Assembly (NCBI RefSeq): GCF_004358095.2
Contig: NZ_SMZJ02000004.1
Location: forward strand, 163,031 to 227,030
Direction: 5' to 3'
Length of the DNA stretch: 64,000 nt
Source of the DNA: Seonamhaeicola sediminis
Lineage (GTDB): Bacteria; Bacteroidota; Bacteroidia; Flavobacteriales; Flavobacteriaceae
The notes beneath the pieces are model-generated. The model was not told the DNA's origin. It searched no databases and was given only the letters and a program-made list of their open reading frames with translations. Within the stretch, counting starts at the first letter, position 1. The number at the start of each line of letters is the position of its first letter. This document shows, in pieces, positions 44,039 to 53,128 of the stretch. A program made the translations under genes and the position numbers.

Positions 44039-44280
44039 TGTGTTTTATGCTCTCCTTTTTTAGGTAACGGTCCCCTAAGATGTATAACCAACCCATTTAA
44101 AAAATTACGTAATATTTGGTCACCACATTCCATATATTTAGGGTGGTCTTCTCTTCTAAAAAAAGCACCTAATTCACTTTTGGATATTCTGAAGTCAACC
44201 AATTCTAAAATTTTTACAATATCATCATCTCTTAGCTTTAGGGCTACTCTCAGTTTTTTTAGAATATCATTATTTGTCAT
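44023..44280 (-). CDS. DUF1456 (YehS-like) protein
   Basis: An 85-aa protein with one DUF1456 unit: MTNNDILKKLRVALKLRDDD, IVKILELVDFRISKSELGAF and FRREDHPKYMECGDQILRNF. E. coli YehS carries two such repeats in about 156 aa; this one has a single repeat plus a basic tail (PLPKKGEHKTQKK). Function is unknown. The stop codon and last codons lie within the sucC terminator. Confidence 0.88.
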   Translation of the reverse strand: MTNNDILKKLRVALKLRDDDIVKILELVDFRISKSELGAFFRREDHPKYMECGDQILRNFLNGLVIHLRGPLPKKGEHKTQKKSN

Positions 44281-44621
44281 GTTTGAAATTTGGTTGAACT
44301 TATTTAATGTATAAGTAGTTTCTAGCGTTTTATTAAGATTTGTAAAGATACTTTATTTACAGTGTCATTGGATTATATAAATTAATAAAAATAATTTAGT
44401 TTATTTTGTTGATTATCAGATTTTTAAATATGTTTCTTTTGGGTTTATTTTTATTTCAAAATTAAATGTTATGTCTACCAACTGTGTTATAATATGAGAT
44501 GAATTAAATAAAATCAACGATTAAATACGTCTCATTTTTCGATGAGATACACCATATTGACGATTATAAAAGGATGATTTTAAGTAACTTTATATCATAA
44601 TTATTTAATCCTTACCCTCAC
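44281..44621. other. AT-rich intergenic region
   Basis: A roughly 340-base divergent interval between DUF1456 and a TerB-like gene. No open frame or RNA gene is supported. A weak hairpin (CTCAT-TTTTCG-ATGAG at about 44531-44546) and TAACTTTA near 44585, one base off the -7 consensus, may relate to the downstream gene's promoter. Confidence 0.5.
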
Positions 44622-45029
44622 ATGATTAACAGAGTAGAAAAGTTAAGTCTGCTTTCTGAAATGATTGCATTTGCAAAGTATGACAAAGAGATAAATGATA
44701 TAGAATATGGATTTCTATTAGGGGTTGCTAAACAACTAGGGATTAGCAGGTCAGATTTTGATTATTTAATAGAGCATCCAGTTACATATGTTCATTTAAA
44801 ATCGCATAGCGAACGCATTGTTCAGTTTCATAGATTGGTATTACTAATGAACATTGATCAAGATAGTCAGGATAATTCAGGAGGCATTATAAAGCTATAT
44901 AATTTTGGTTTAAGAATGGGTTTAAGTCATGAATCTATAACCAAAGTTTTGTATTTAATGGAGAGTTTTCCCAATAAAATAGTACCTCCAGACGTGTTGA
45001 TTGATATTTTTAAAACGCAGTACAATTAA
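44622..45029 (+). CDS. TerB-like helical protein
   Basis: A 135-aa all-alpha protein without signal peptide. EKLSLLSEMIAFAKYDKEIN followed by EYGFLLGVAKQLGIS, and later FGLRMGLSHESITKVL, resemble the helical repeats with acidic residues of TerB-type (tellurite resistance-like) domains. That assignment is by pattern and moderate. The convergent neighbour is uvrB; no functional link is known. The ter operon partners (TerC, TerD) are absent. Confidence 0.7.
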   Translation: MINRVEKLSLLSEMIAFAKYDKEINDIEYGFLLGVAKQLGISRSDFDYLIEHPVTYVHLKSHSERIVQFHRLVLLMNIDQDSQDNSGGIIKLYNFGLRMGLSHESITKVLYLMESFPNKIVPPDVLIDIFKTQYN

Positions 45030-45080
45030 TATAAATCTGCTAAGTAATTTACTATTGTATTGCCTAGATCTTTAGGGGTC

Positions 45081-45118
45081 ATAGAAAAGCTAAAAGTTTA
45101 TACTTTTAGCTTTTCTAT
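45081..45118. terminator. Bidirectional terminator containing the uvrB stop
   Basis: A perfect 16-base stem (45081-45096 with 45103-45118) encloses a six-base loop that holds the uvrB stop codon (45098-45100). It lies about 50 bases after the convergent TerB-like gene. Confidence 0.85.
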
Positions 45119-47101
45119 TTTTTGTTGGTAAATTTTTATTTCGTCTCGTAGTTGAGCAGCTACAATAAAATCTAAAGCTTTGGCAGCTTCTTCCATCTGT
45201 TTACGTCGCTCTTTAATTTTTTTCTCTAATTCAGGTTTACTTAAATAATCACTTTCTGGTTCTGCAGCTTTTAAAGCGTCCATTTCATATTTATAAGTAC
45301 TTACCGAATTTTTAGCAAGGGCATTGTCTAAGCTTTTATTAAGTGCTTTTGGAGTAATTTTGTGTTTGCTGTTGTAATTTATTTGTTTTTCACGTCGGTA
45401 GTTAGTTTCATCAATGGTTTTTTGCATGCTATTGGTTATTTTATCAGCATACATAATGGCCTTTCCGTTAATGTTTCTAGCAGCTCTACCTACAGTTTGA
45501 GTTAGCGAACGCGTTGAACGTAAAAACCCTTCTTTATCGGCGTCTAAAATGGCAACTAATGATACTTCGGGCAAGTCTAAACCTTCCCTCAGTAAATTAA
45601 CACCAACTAGAACATCAAATAGTCCTTTACGAAGATCCTGCATAATCTCAACACGCTCTAGTGTATCTACGTCACTATGGATATATCTACAACGAATTTG
45701 GATTCTGTCTAAATATTTAGTCAATTCTTCCGCCATTCGTTTGGTAAGTGTGGTAACTAATGTACGTTCATCCTTTTCAACACGCTGTTGAATTTCCTCA
45801 ATTAAATCATCAATTTGATTTAAACTAGGACGAACTTCAATCTCTGGGTCTATTAATCCCGTGGGCCTAATGACTTGCTCTACATAAACCCCATCGGTTT
45901 TTTGTAATTCGTAATCTGCAGGCGTCGCACTCACATAAATAACTTGGTTTTGTAAGGCTTCAAACTCTTCAAACTTAAGAGGTCGGTTGTCCATGGCTGC
46001 TGGTAAACGAAAACCATATTCTACGAGATTTTCTTTTCGGCTTCTATCACCACCATACATGGCGTGAACTTGAGAGATTGTTACATGGCTTTCATCTATA
46101 ACCATTAAAAAATCATCTGGGAAATAATCTAATAAGCAAAACGGACGTGATCCTGCTTGTCGTCCATCCAAATAGCGCGAATAGTTTTCAATTCCTGAAC
46201 AATAACCTAACTCACGAATCATTTCCAAATCAAATTCTGTACGTTCCTTTAAGCGTTTTGCTTCTAGGTGCTTACCTATTTCCTTAAAATAATCGTATTG
46301 TTTTAATAAATCGTCTTGAATATCCTTGATAGCATTTTGTAACACATCTGGTGAGGTTACAAACATGTTTGCAGGATAAATATTCAATTGCTCGTATTTT
46401 TCAATGACCTGATTTGTTTGAATATCAAAGGATTCAATTTCTTCAATTTCATCACCAAAAAAGTGAATTCGGTAGGCATTATCAGCGTAACTAGGAAAGA
46501 TATCGACCGTATCTCCTTTAATTCTGAAATTTCCATGTTTAAAATCTGCTTCAGTTCTTGAATACAAACTTTGAACGAGCATGTGTAGTAATTTTGTTCT
46601 TGAAATTTCTTGGTCTTTTTTGAGTGTTACTACATTTTTTTGAAACTCTATAGGATTTCCAATACCATACAAACAAGAGACTGAAGCTACTACTAAAACA
46701 TCTCTTCTACCTGAAAGCAGGGAAGAGGTTGTACTTAAGCGCATCTTCTCAATTTCTTCGTTTATTGATAAGTCTTTTTCAATATAAACACCAGTAACAG
46801 GAATATAGGCCTCTGGTTGATAATAATCATAATAAGACACAAAGTACTCTACAGCATTGTTAGGAAAGAATTGTTTGAACTCTGAATATAGTTGAGCTGC
46901 CAATGTTTTGTTATGGGCCAATACTAGCGTTGGTCTTTGAACTTTTTCTATAACATTAGCAACCGTAAACGTTTTTCCAGAACCAGTTACTCCCAGTAGT
47001 GTTTGGTATTTTTCATTGGTTAGGATGCCCTCGGCTAATTGATTAATAGCTTCAGGTTGATCTCCGGTTGGACTAAAATCTGATTCAATTTTAAACTGCA
47101 T
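45098..47101 (-). CDS. uvrB: Excinuclease ABC subunit B
   Basis: The damage-verification helicase-like subunit of nucleotide excision repair, 667 aa, full length. Walker A GVTGSGKT is at residues 37-44; the beta-hairpin region is YYDYYQPEAYIP; DESHVTISQVHAMY and the helicase motif VGRAARNINGKAIMYAD are present; and a C-terminal UVR motif (about 625-660; LEKKIKERRKQMEEAAKAL) binds UvrA/UvrC. No SOS (LexA) box is obvious upstream. The last codons form part of a terminator. Confidence 0.97.
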   Translation of the reverse strand: MQFKIESDFSPTGDQPEAINQLAEGILTNEKYQTLLGVTGSGKTFTVANVIEKVQRPTLVLAHNKTLAAQLYSEFKQFFPNNAVEYFVSYYDYYQPEAYIPVTGVYIEKDLSINEEIEKMRLSTTSSLLSGRRDVLVVASVSCLYGIGNPIEFQKNVVTLKKDQEISRTKLLHMLVQSLYSRTEADFKHGNFRIKGDTVDIFPSYADNAYRIHFFGDEIEEIESFDIQTNQVIEKYEQLNIYPANMFVTSPDVLQNAIKDIQDDLLKQYDYFKEIGKHLEAKRLKERTEFDLEMIRELGYCSGIENYSRYLDGRQAGSRPFCLLDYFPDDFLMVIDESHVTISQVHAMYGGDRSRKENLVEYGFRLPAAMDNRPLKFEEFEALQNQVIYVSATPADYELQKTDGVYVEQVIRPTGLIDPEIEVRPSLNQIDDLIEEIQQRVEKDERTLVTTLTKRMAEELTKYLDRIQIRCRYIHSDVDTLERVEIMQDLRKGLFDVLVGVNLLREGLDLPEVSLVAILDADKEGFLRSTRSLTQTVGRAARNINGKAIMYADKITNSMQKTIDETNYRREKQINYNSKHKITPKALNKSLDNALAKNSVSTYKYEMDALKAAEPESDYLSKPELEKKIKERRKQMEEAAKALDFIVAAQLRDEIKIYQQKIEKLKV

Positions 47102-47188
47102 ACTACTCTAAAACGCTTCAAGTATTCAAAGTGTCTAAATTACTTAAAGTAGTTGGGAAATTGAATTTAAGTTTATAAAAATTATGTT

Positions 47189-50100
47189 TTAGCGCTTTAA
47201 AGTAAAATGGCCGAGTAACGATCTTCCATCTGATAATGTTAAAGTAAACCAATAGTCATCGGTAGGCATTTGAGCCCCATTGAAGGTGCCATCCCAACCT
47301 ACAGACAAAGGATCTATCTGTTTCAACAATTTACCATAACGATCATAAATACGAATTACGCTTCCCGCATGAGTAATATCTAAACCTTGTATTTGCCAAT
47401 ACTCGTTTATGCCATCTCCATTAGGTGTGAAAAATTTCCTGTGTCCTATGACCGAAATTCGTAATTCGACTTCGTCACAAATTGTTTCTACATCTTGAGC
47501 AAATAGCGTATAAAAACCTGCTCTAACATTATTAAATACAGGACTTTCTTGATAAGGGAAATTAACTTGACCATCATCTGACACTAAAGAAAACATATAG
47601 ATACTATTGCCTAGACTAGAAGGATTAATAATAGTTACAGAATTATTTTCTGAGAGGTCTACAATTTCTATATCATCAAGTGTGATGTTTGGAGGGTCAG
47701 CTGCTTTAACATCTACAGTTTGCGTTTTTGAACACAATGAGGTTGGGTTTGTTAATGTAAGCAAGTATTTACCTGGTACAGTTATACTACTACTTGGTAA
47801 GATAAGTGTATTTCCAACCACAGTATCATCTTCAAAACGCCACTCATAGGTAAAGGTTTCTGAAGGATTCATTTGAACTGGAATTATATCTTCTGGTACA
47901 AATGGGTTACCGCAAACAAGTATTTCTTCTTCTAATGTGAATTCTGGTAATGGATTAACTCTTAATTCTATAGTTGTTAATGCAGAACAGCTCGTGTTTA
48001 TAGGGTTGATTACTTCAACGTTTATAATTTGATTTGAAGAAATGAGCGTATTTGGAAAATCAGCAGCTTCATTTGTAACGGTTGCTCCATTTTCATCAAT
48101 ATAAGTGAAATAAATTTCCATATTGGTTTGTGAACCTCTAATTGTGCTTTCAAATAAGGCTAAATCAAAATTGTGTAAGCCGTCATTCTCTTCGGTTATA
48201 TCTAAACCATCATCACAAAAGACCTGCAAAGGAACTTGGTTTGTAATTATGGGTTGCTCGTCTATTATAAACTCAACATTGGTTTCGTCATAGCATGCGC
48301 CGTCGGGATCATTTGTAGAATTATTTGTAACCCTAATAGTAATGGTTTGATTTTCAGTTAAGAAAACAGGCTGTATAGGGCTAGTAACAGGAGTACCATC
48401 ATTATATAGCAATGGATTTCCAGTATTATCAAAATACGTTATAGTGACATCCATTGGGTTTTGACCATTTAATATATCGGATTCTAGATTTGAAGTATCA
48501 AAAGGATAACTTAAAATAGCATCAGTAGTGTCATAATCACATTGTCTATCAAATGTAACGGGAATAGCAACGGGTAGCGTTTCAACAATTAAAAGGTCTG
48601 TTAGTTCTTGAAGTCCCAAACAATTATTACCTAAATCACTTTTTACACGTACCCAAATACTTTGCACATTTGGAGAATTGAAATTTTGATGATTAGAAAT
48701 ATCAGGTATTTCATTAGTTTCCAATTCAGCATCCATTTGGCTTTCAAAAAAATGAACTGTAACGTTGAAAGTAGAGAAAATAGTATTTGAAATATAATCT
48801 CTTATATGAGTAAAGTCGAAAGAAGCCACACCGTCCCTAAGGTCTAAACCATCATCGCACTCAAAAATAGAATCTGGATTGTAACTATTTAAAGCCACAC
48901 TTGATGGGTTTATTTCTAACAAAAGTGGTACAACTCTAAAGCATCCATTGGGATTAGTAACTCGAATCCAAACTGTTTCTGAAGTATTTGTTGTTAGGTC
49001 AACAAAATAGTTTGTTTCGTTCGTTATCTCTGCACCTCCAATTGTTTCTGCTTGGGTTTGGTCTTCGTAATACTTGAATGTCAAGCCTTCAAAGACATAA
49101 TTAGAATTAATTTCTTCTTTTATGTTATCAAGCGTTAAATTAAAAAATGCATTTCTATCATTGGTTTCGTCATCACATTGCATGTATGTGTTAGGATTAC
49201 TTACAACCGGTAAGCTAAATACTTCCACATCAAAGGTTGTATCAGCTATACAGGTATTATATAGGTTATTAGTCATTCTAACATAAATGGTTTGACCTCC
49301 AGGAACAGAGTTGATAAATGACGTTGGTGATACAATTGGAATTGAATAAGCAGAATCAATAAAATAGGTAAGGCTAAAATCTGTTCCACTTTGTCCGTTT
49401 AAAATTTCGGTTTCTTTTTGGGTTAAATCAAAAACTTTTAAACCATCGGTGTCTGTTCCAACAGATGTATCATCGCATTCTTGAAGCGGTGTGACTGCTA
49501 GCAAAGGAAATGGACTTTCATACACCTCTAAATCAAAACTTGAAACATCATAACAAGTGGTATTAGCATCATTTTCTAGACGCGCATAAATGGTTGTATT
49601 ACCACTTTCAAAAGGACTTGTTATGGGGTTGGAATTATCATCGGCATCAACTTGGGATGGATGATAGCTTATTGTCATACCGGGTACTGTATTTATAGTA
49701 CTATTTTGAGACGTTAAATCAAAAGGCATGGTGCCGTTATTATCATCATCACATTGTAACATGTTAGGAGCAGTGTTGGCAACTGGTAAAAGAATTACTG
49801 TTAATTCTGCTGGATCTGAATATAAACCACAACTATTTCCTGTGAGATTTAAAAAAGCTCTAAACTCATAAGTATCAAATGATATAGGTGTGTTTGAGAT
49901 TGTTAAATCTCCTGTTTGAGACCCGCTGTATATGGCATCATCAACAATTGCGTTCCAGTTTAAACCACCATCAGTACTCAACTCCCATTGAATAGTGTCA
50001 TAGGTTGAAGAAACTATGGTAAATGTAGATGTGGATAGTTCACATGATTCTACGTTAGCAGGTTGGGTTGTTATGGTTATTGGAGCTGCGTTGAGATAAT

Positions 50101-52954
50101 CGCTATTTGGTAATATATAGCCATCAGTTCCAGCGCTATTTACCAATCCATTATTGTCAACTGTTACGGTAATATCACCAAGTAAATCGTCATTATTTCC
50201 ATCGGAGAAGCCAGCTTCAATAACATCGCTACAACTATCACCATCACTATCTAAGTCTATATACGAATAGATGGAATCGGTATCCAAATCGTTTGGAGAA
50301 TAACCAATTAAATTACTGTCTGGAGCAGTTTCTGCAGCATCTGCCCACCCATTAACACCGTAGTTTGGACCATCTTCAATACCGTCTAAATCTGTATCAG
50401 ATAGGATGCCTAATTGTCCTGATTCAATTAAATCATAAATACCATCGTTATCACTATCTAAATCGTAAAAATCAGCAATACCATCTGAATCAGTATCAAC
50501 GGGTAAAGCATTAACATCATAAATATCATCTAATCCATTGGTGTCAGTATCAACGCCAGATAGCGCTACAAGCGTTCCTTGATTTTCAATAAAGTCAGGT
50601 ATACCGTCATTATCACTGTCTAAATCTAGTTCATCTTTTATACCATCATTATCGTTATCACTTTTGAAGCAGGTAAGAGAAACATTGGCTTGAAAATTTG
50701 AGGTATCAGTGATATTCTCCAGTCTATGAAGAAAAGAAAACCCGTCAATTTGATTAGCTAAAAATTCAAAAGGCGTTGCTCCTGTTGGCGAAGGGTTATA
50801 TTTAAAATGAATTTCTGAACCTGAAATTTGTGTAATACCCGTTTCAAAAAGGCCATCAAAATTAGAGTCTATTAATAATCTATCATCAGGGTCTACTAAA
50901 GTGATGTTTTTATTAACAGGGAGTACTCTAACAACAAAATATTCACCATCAACCGATGTATGGGTGTAACTGGTATCTTCAGATAATTTAACATTAACAG
51001 ATTCAGTAAAAATCATAGCATAATTGCCTTCAGCACTTGTTGCTGGAGCAACAGTGCTAGTAAAGTTTCCAATTGCATCGCCAACAAAAGTATTAGTGCC
51101 TCCTGAACTACTGGTGGTTGTATAAGTTCCCGATGTGATTAAAGCATTTGTAGTAGTATCTTGAAATTCCAGAACTGGATTATTTAAATTATCTAAATTA
51201 ATTGCTACATCTCCTCTGGACTCTGTACAGTTTAAAATACCATCATTGTCATTATCGATATCTAGGTTATCAATAATACCATCGTTATCAATATCATCTG
51301 GACAAATACTCACTGGAACTTCAACAGATTCAAGTGTTTCTCCAGTACACGTAATCGTACCTACCAATTTATAACGTGCGGGTATTGTGGGCGTAATAGA
51401 GGCCACATTCAATGAGCCAGGAACGGATTGAAAACCAGAACCACTTCCATCATCAAAAAACCACTCATAAGTATCAAAGTTTTGAGCATTGGCGGCTTCC
51501 AGCGTTATGTTTGGAATACAATTTCCTAAAGTAGCAAATTGTGCATCGAAGTTGATCTCTGGGTTGGTAGGGAAGCCTGAATAAAAACTTCCGGATGTGG
51601 CGGCACCATTTTGGTTAAAATAGGCCACATATAATTCATCATTTCCTTGAACTGAAATATTTCCACTCAATCCTGTAACTCTATAGGTGATATAATCACT
51701 TTTCCCATCTACAGTATTTGGACCAGTGGCTGAAAAACTTGATAATGGTAAATTGTTAATAGTAACTGTTGCCCCCACTTTGGTAACAATAGAAACTCCT
51801 CCACTATAAAAAGTACTACCTATAAAGTCGATATTAGCAATATTATCAATGTTGCCACGGGTTTCACAACTTAGAGGTGGGACAAATAGCATTTCTTGGT
51901 TGGCTTCACTGTCTCCACCAATTCCTTGGTAAGCAAATACATCTTCAGAGGTAGTTACGTACATATTACCGCTAGCATTATAGTTATTACCTTCAATAAG
52001 GTAATACTCTCCGGCATTGATTGTTGCCACAGGGGCATTACCATTAATGCTAATTGAGGTGTTATTCGTATGAGCAACAATTAAGACGTTTTCCCATCCA
52101 TCCGCACCACCACCACGAACAAAAATATATTCCCTTCCAACTTTTGATATTCCAGCAATTTGATCAATACCGTAGTCCCTTGCGCCACCATTATGAAAAC
52201 TTCCATTTGTAGAACCACAGTTTACAACGATTGGTTTATCTGAGGTTATTAAAGAACCAATTAAACCGTCCATTAAATTGTTTACAAGAGGACCATTATC
52301 TAGAACATTTATAGCTACAACATAACTTTCGCCTTCGTTTAAAATAACATTAATAGGTGTTGTGCCAGTATAATTTTGAATAATTAAGCCTGTAGGTAAA
52401 TCACTAAAACTAACTTGAGTATTGTCTTCTGTTGCCATAATAGAAACAAAGCTCAGATAATTACTTTGAGGATTAATACTGGTAAAAGTTCCAATTCTAA
52501 ATGTCGTTTCTAATGCAGAAAGTCCTTTACTTACCAACGCTCCTGCTTGAGCGCCAGAGGTAGCACCGTTCATACGTATGGAAACATAAATAGGGGCTTC
52601 TGCCTCAATAATGTATCCCCTATTAGCCATGATTACACTTGTTTGCGCCGATGGAATGAATAGTTGGTTGTCACCACTATTTCCTCCTATTGTAATAACC
52701 GTTGGTGCTGTATTGGATACTGTTCCTGTAATATTGGAAGCCATAGGTTGCCCTAATTGGGTAATTACAAAAGGAACATTTTGTGTAGAAGGTGTTGACA
52801 AATAGATGTATTGATCTTGTGGTAAGGAACTGTTAGAATCTGCATAAGTCAATGGCGGTATATAATGCTTTTTACTAAGTTGAGAATATCCAGTGGTAGA
52901 CACAAGAAGTACTAAAACAAATAGCAGGTTTCTTATATGGGAGCTAATTTGCAT
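47189..52954 (-). CDS. T9SS type B surface protein with IgGFc-binding-like N-terminus and TSP3 repeats
   Basis: A 1921-aa exported protein with a signal peptide (LLFVLVLLVSTTGYSQ). Residues about 35-480 match an IgGFc_binding-type domain (YIIEAEAPIYVSIRMNG; IVVNCGSTNGS). Thrombospondin type 3-like calcium repeats (DIDNDGIIDNLDIDNDNDGI near 555-575, more at about 770-930) follow. Then come about six repeats of the CDDxxxG...FDLT type, and finally the gliding-motility-associated C-terminal domain (FFTPNGDGINEYWQI; RIYDRYGKLLKQI; GWDGTFNG; DDYWFTLTL). It is probably secreted by T9SS and displayed or released as an adhesin. First of three tandem paralogues on this strand. Confidence 0.93.
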   Translation of the reverse strand: MQISSHIRNLLFVLVLLVSTTGYSQLSKKHYIPPLTYADSNSSLPQDQYIYLSTPSTQNVPFVITQLGQPMASNITGTVSNTAPTVITIGGNSGDNQLFIPSAQTSVIMANRGYIIEAEAPIYVSIRMNGATSGAQAGALVSKGLSALETTFRIGTFTSINPQSNYLSFVSIMATEDNTQVSFSDLPTGLIIQNYTGTTPINVILNEGESYVVAINVLDNGPLVNNLMDGLIGSLITSDKPIVVNCGSTNGSFHNGGARDYGIDQIAGISKVGREYIFVRGGGADGWENVLIVAHTNNTSISINGNAPVATINAGEYYLIEGNNYNASGNMYVTTSEDVFAYQGIGGDSEANQEMLFVPPLSCETRGNIDNIANIDFIGSTFYSGGVSIVTKVGATVTINNLPLSSFSATGPNTVDGKSDYITYRVTGLSGNISVQGNDELYVAYFNQNGAATSGSFYSGFPTNPEINFDAQFATLGNCIPNITLEAANAQNFDTYEWFFDDGSGSGFQSVPGSLNVASITPTIPARYKLVGTITCTGETLESVEVPVSICPDDIDNDGIIDNLDIDNDNDGILNCTESRGDVAINLDNLNNPVLEFQDTTTNALITSGTYTTTSSSGGTNTFVGDAIGNFTSTVAPATSAEGNYAMIFTESVNVKLSEDTSYTHTSVDGEYFVVRVLPVNKNITLVDPDDRLLIDSNFDGLFETGITQISGSEIHFKYNPSPTGATPFEFLANQIDGFSFLHRLENITDTSNFQANVSLTCFKSDNDNDGIKDELDLDSDNDGIPDFIENQGTLVALSGVDTDTNGLDDIYDVNALPVDTDSDGIADFYDLDSDNDGIYDLIESGQLGILSDTDLDGIEDGPNYGVNGWADAAETAPDSNLIGYSPNDLDTDSIYSYIDLDSDGDSCSDVIEAGFSDGNNDDLLGDITVTVDNNGLVNSAGTDGYILPNSDYLNAAPITITTQPANVESCELSTSTFTIVSSTYDTIQWELSTDGGLNWNAIVDDAIYSGSQTGDLTISNTPISFDTYEFRAFLNLTGNSCGLYSDPAELTVILLPVANTAPNMLQCDDDNNGTMPFDLTSQNSTINTVPGMTISYHPSQVDADDNSNPITSPFESGNTTIYARLENDANTTCYDVSSFDLEVYESPFPLLAVTPLQECDDTSVGTDTDGLKVFDLTQKETEILNGQSGTDFSLTYFIDSAYSIPIVSPTSFINSVPGGQTIYVRMTNNLYNTCIADTTFDVEVFSLPVVSNPNTYMQCDDETNDRNAFFNLTLDNIKEEINSNYVFEGLTFKYYEDQTQAETIGGAEITNETNYFVDLTTNTSETVWIRVTNPNGCFRVVPLLLEINPSSVALNSYNPDSIFECDDGLDLRDGVASFDFTHIRDYISNTIFSTFNVTVHFFESQMDAELETNEIPDISNHQNFNSPNVQSIWVRVKSDLGNNCLGLQELTDLLIVETLPVAIPVTFDRQCDYDTTDAILSYPFDTSNLESDILNGQNPMDVTITYFDNTGNPLLYNDGTPVTSPIQPVFLTENQTITIRVTNNSTNDPDGACYDETNVEFIIDEQPIITNQVPLQVFCDDGLDITEENDGLHNFDLALFESTIRGSQTNMEIYFTYIDENGATVTNEAADFPNTLISSNQIINVEVINPINTSCSALTTIELRVNPLPEFTLEEEILVCGNPFVPEDIIPVQMNPSETFTYEWRFEDDTVVGNTLILPSSSITVPGKYLLTLTNPTSLCSKTQTVDVKAADPPNITLDDIEIVDLSENNSVTIINPSSLGNSIYMFSLVSDDGQVNFPYQESPVFNNVRAGFYTLFAQDVETICDEVELRISVIGHRKFFTPNGDGINEYWQIQGLDITHAGSVIRIYDRYGKLLKQIDPLSVGWDGTFNGAQMPTDDYWFTLTLSDGRSLLGHFTLKR

Positions 52955-53128
52955 TGCAATTTTTTATGATTTAGTTGATGGTATTTGAACTGTTATAAAC
53001 AGTACGAACCTCTAAAGTAAATATTTAATTTGTTTTAGACCGCTTTACTCTTTAAAGGTTTAAAACTTTTAGATAAAATGTATAGAATAACCAGAAAAAT
53101 TAAAGGAAAGACTTCTATTATATTTACT

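Noticed and set aside
44622-45029. Tellurite resistance operon
   Set aside because: Only a single weakly TerB-like protein; no TerC, TerD or TerZ-type genes are present.
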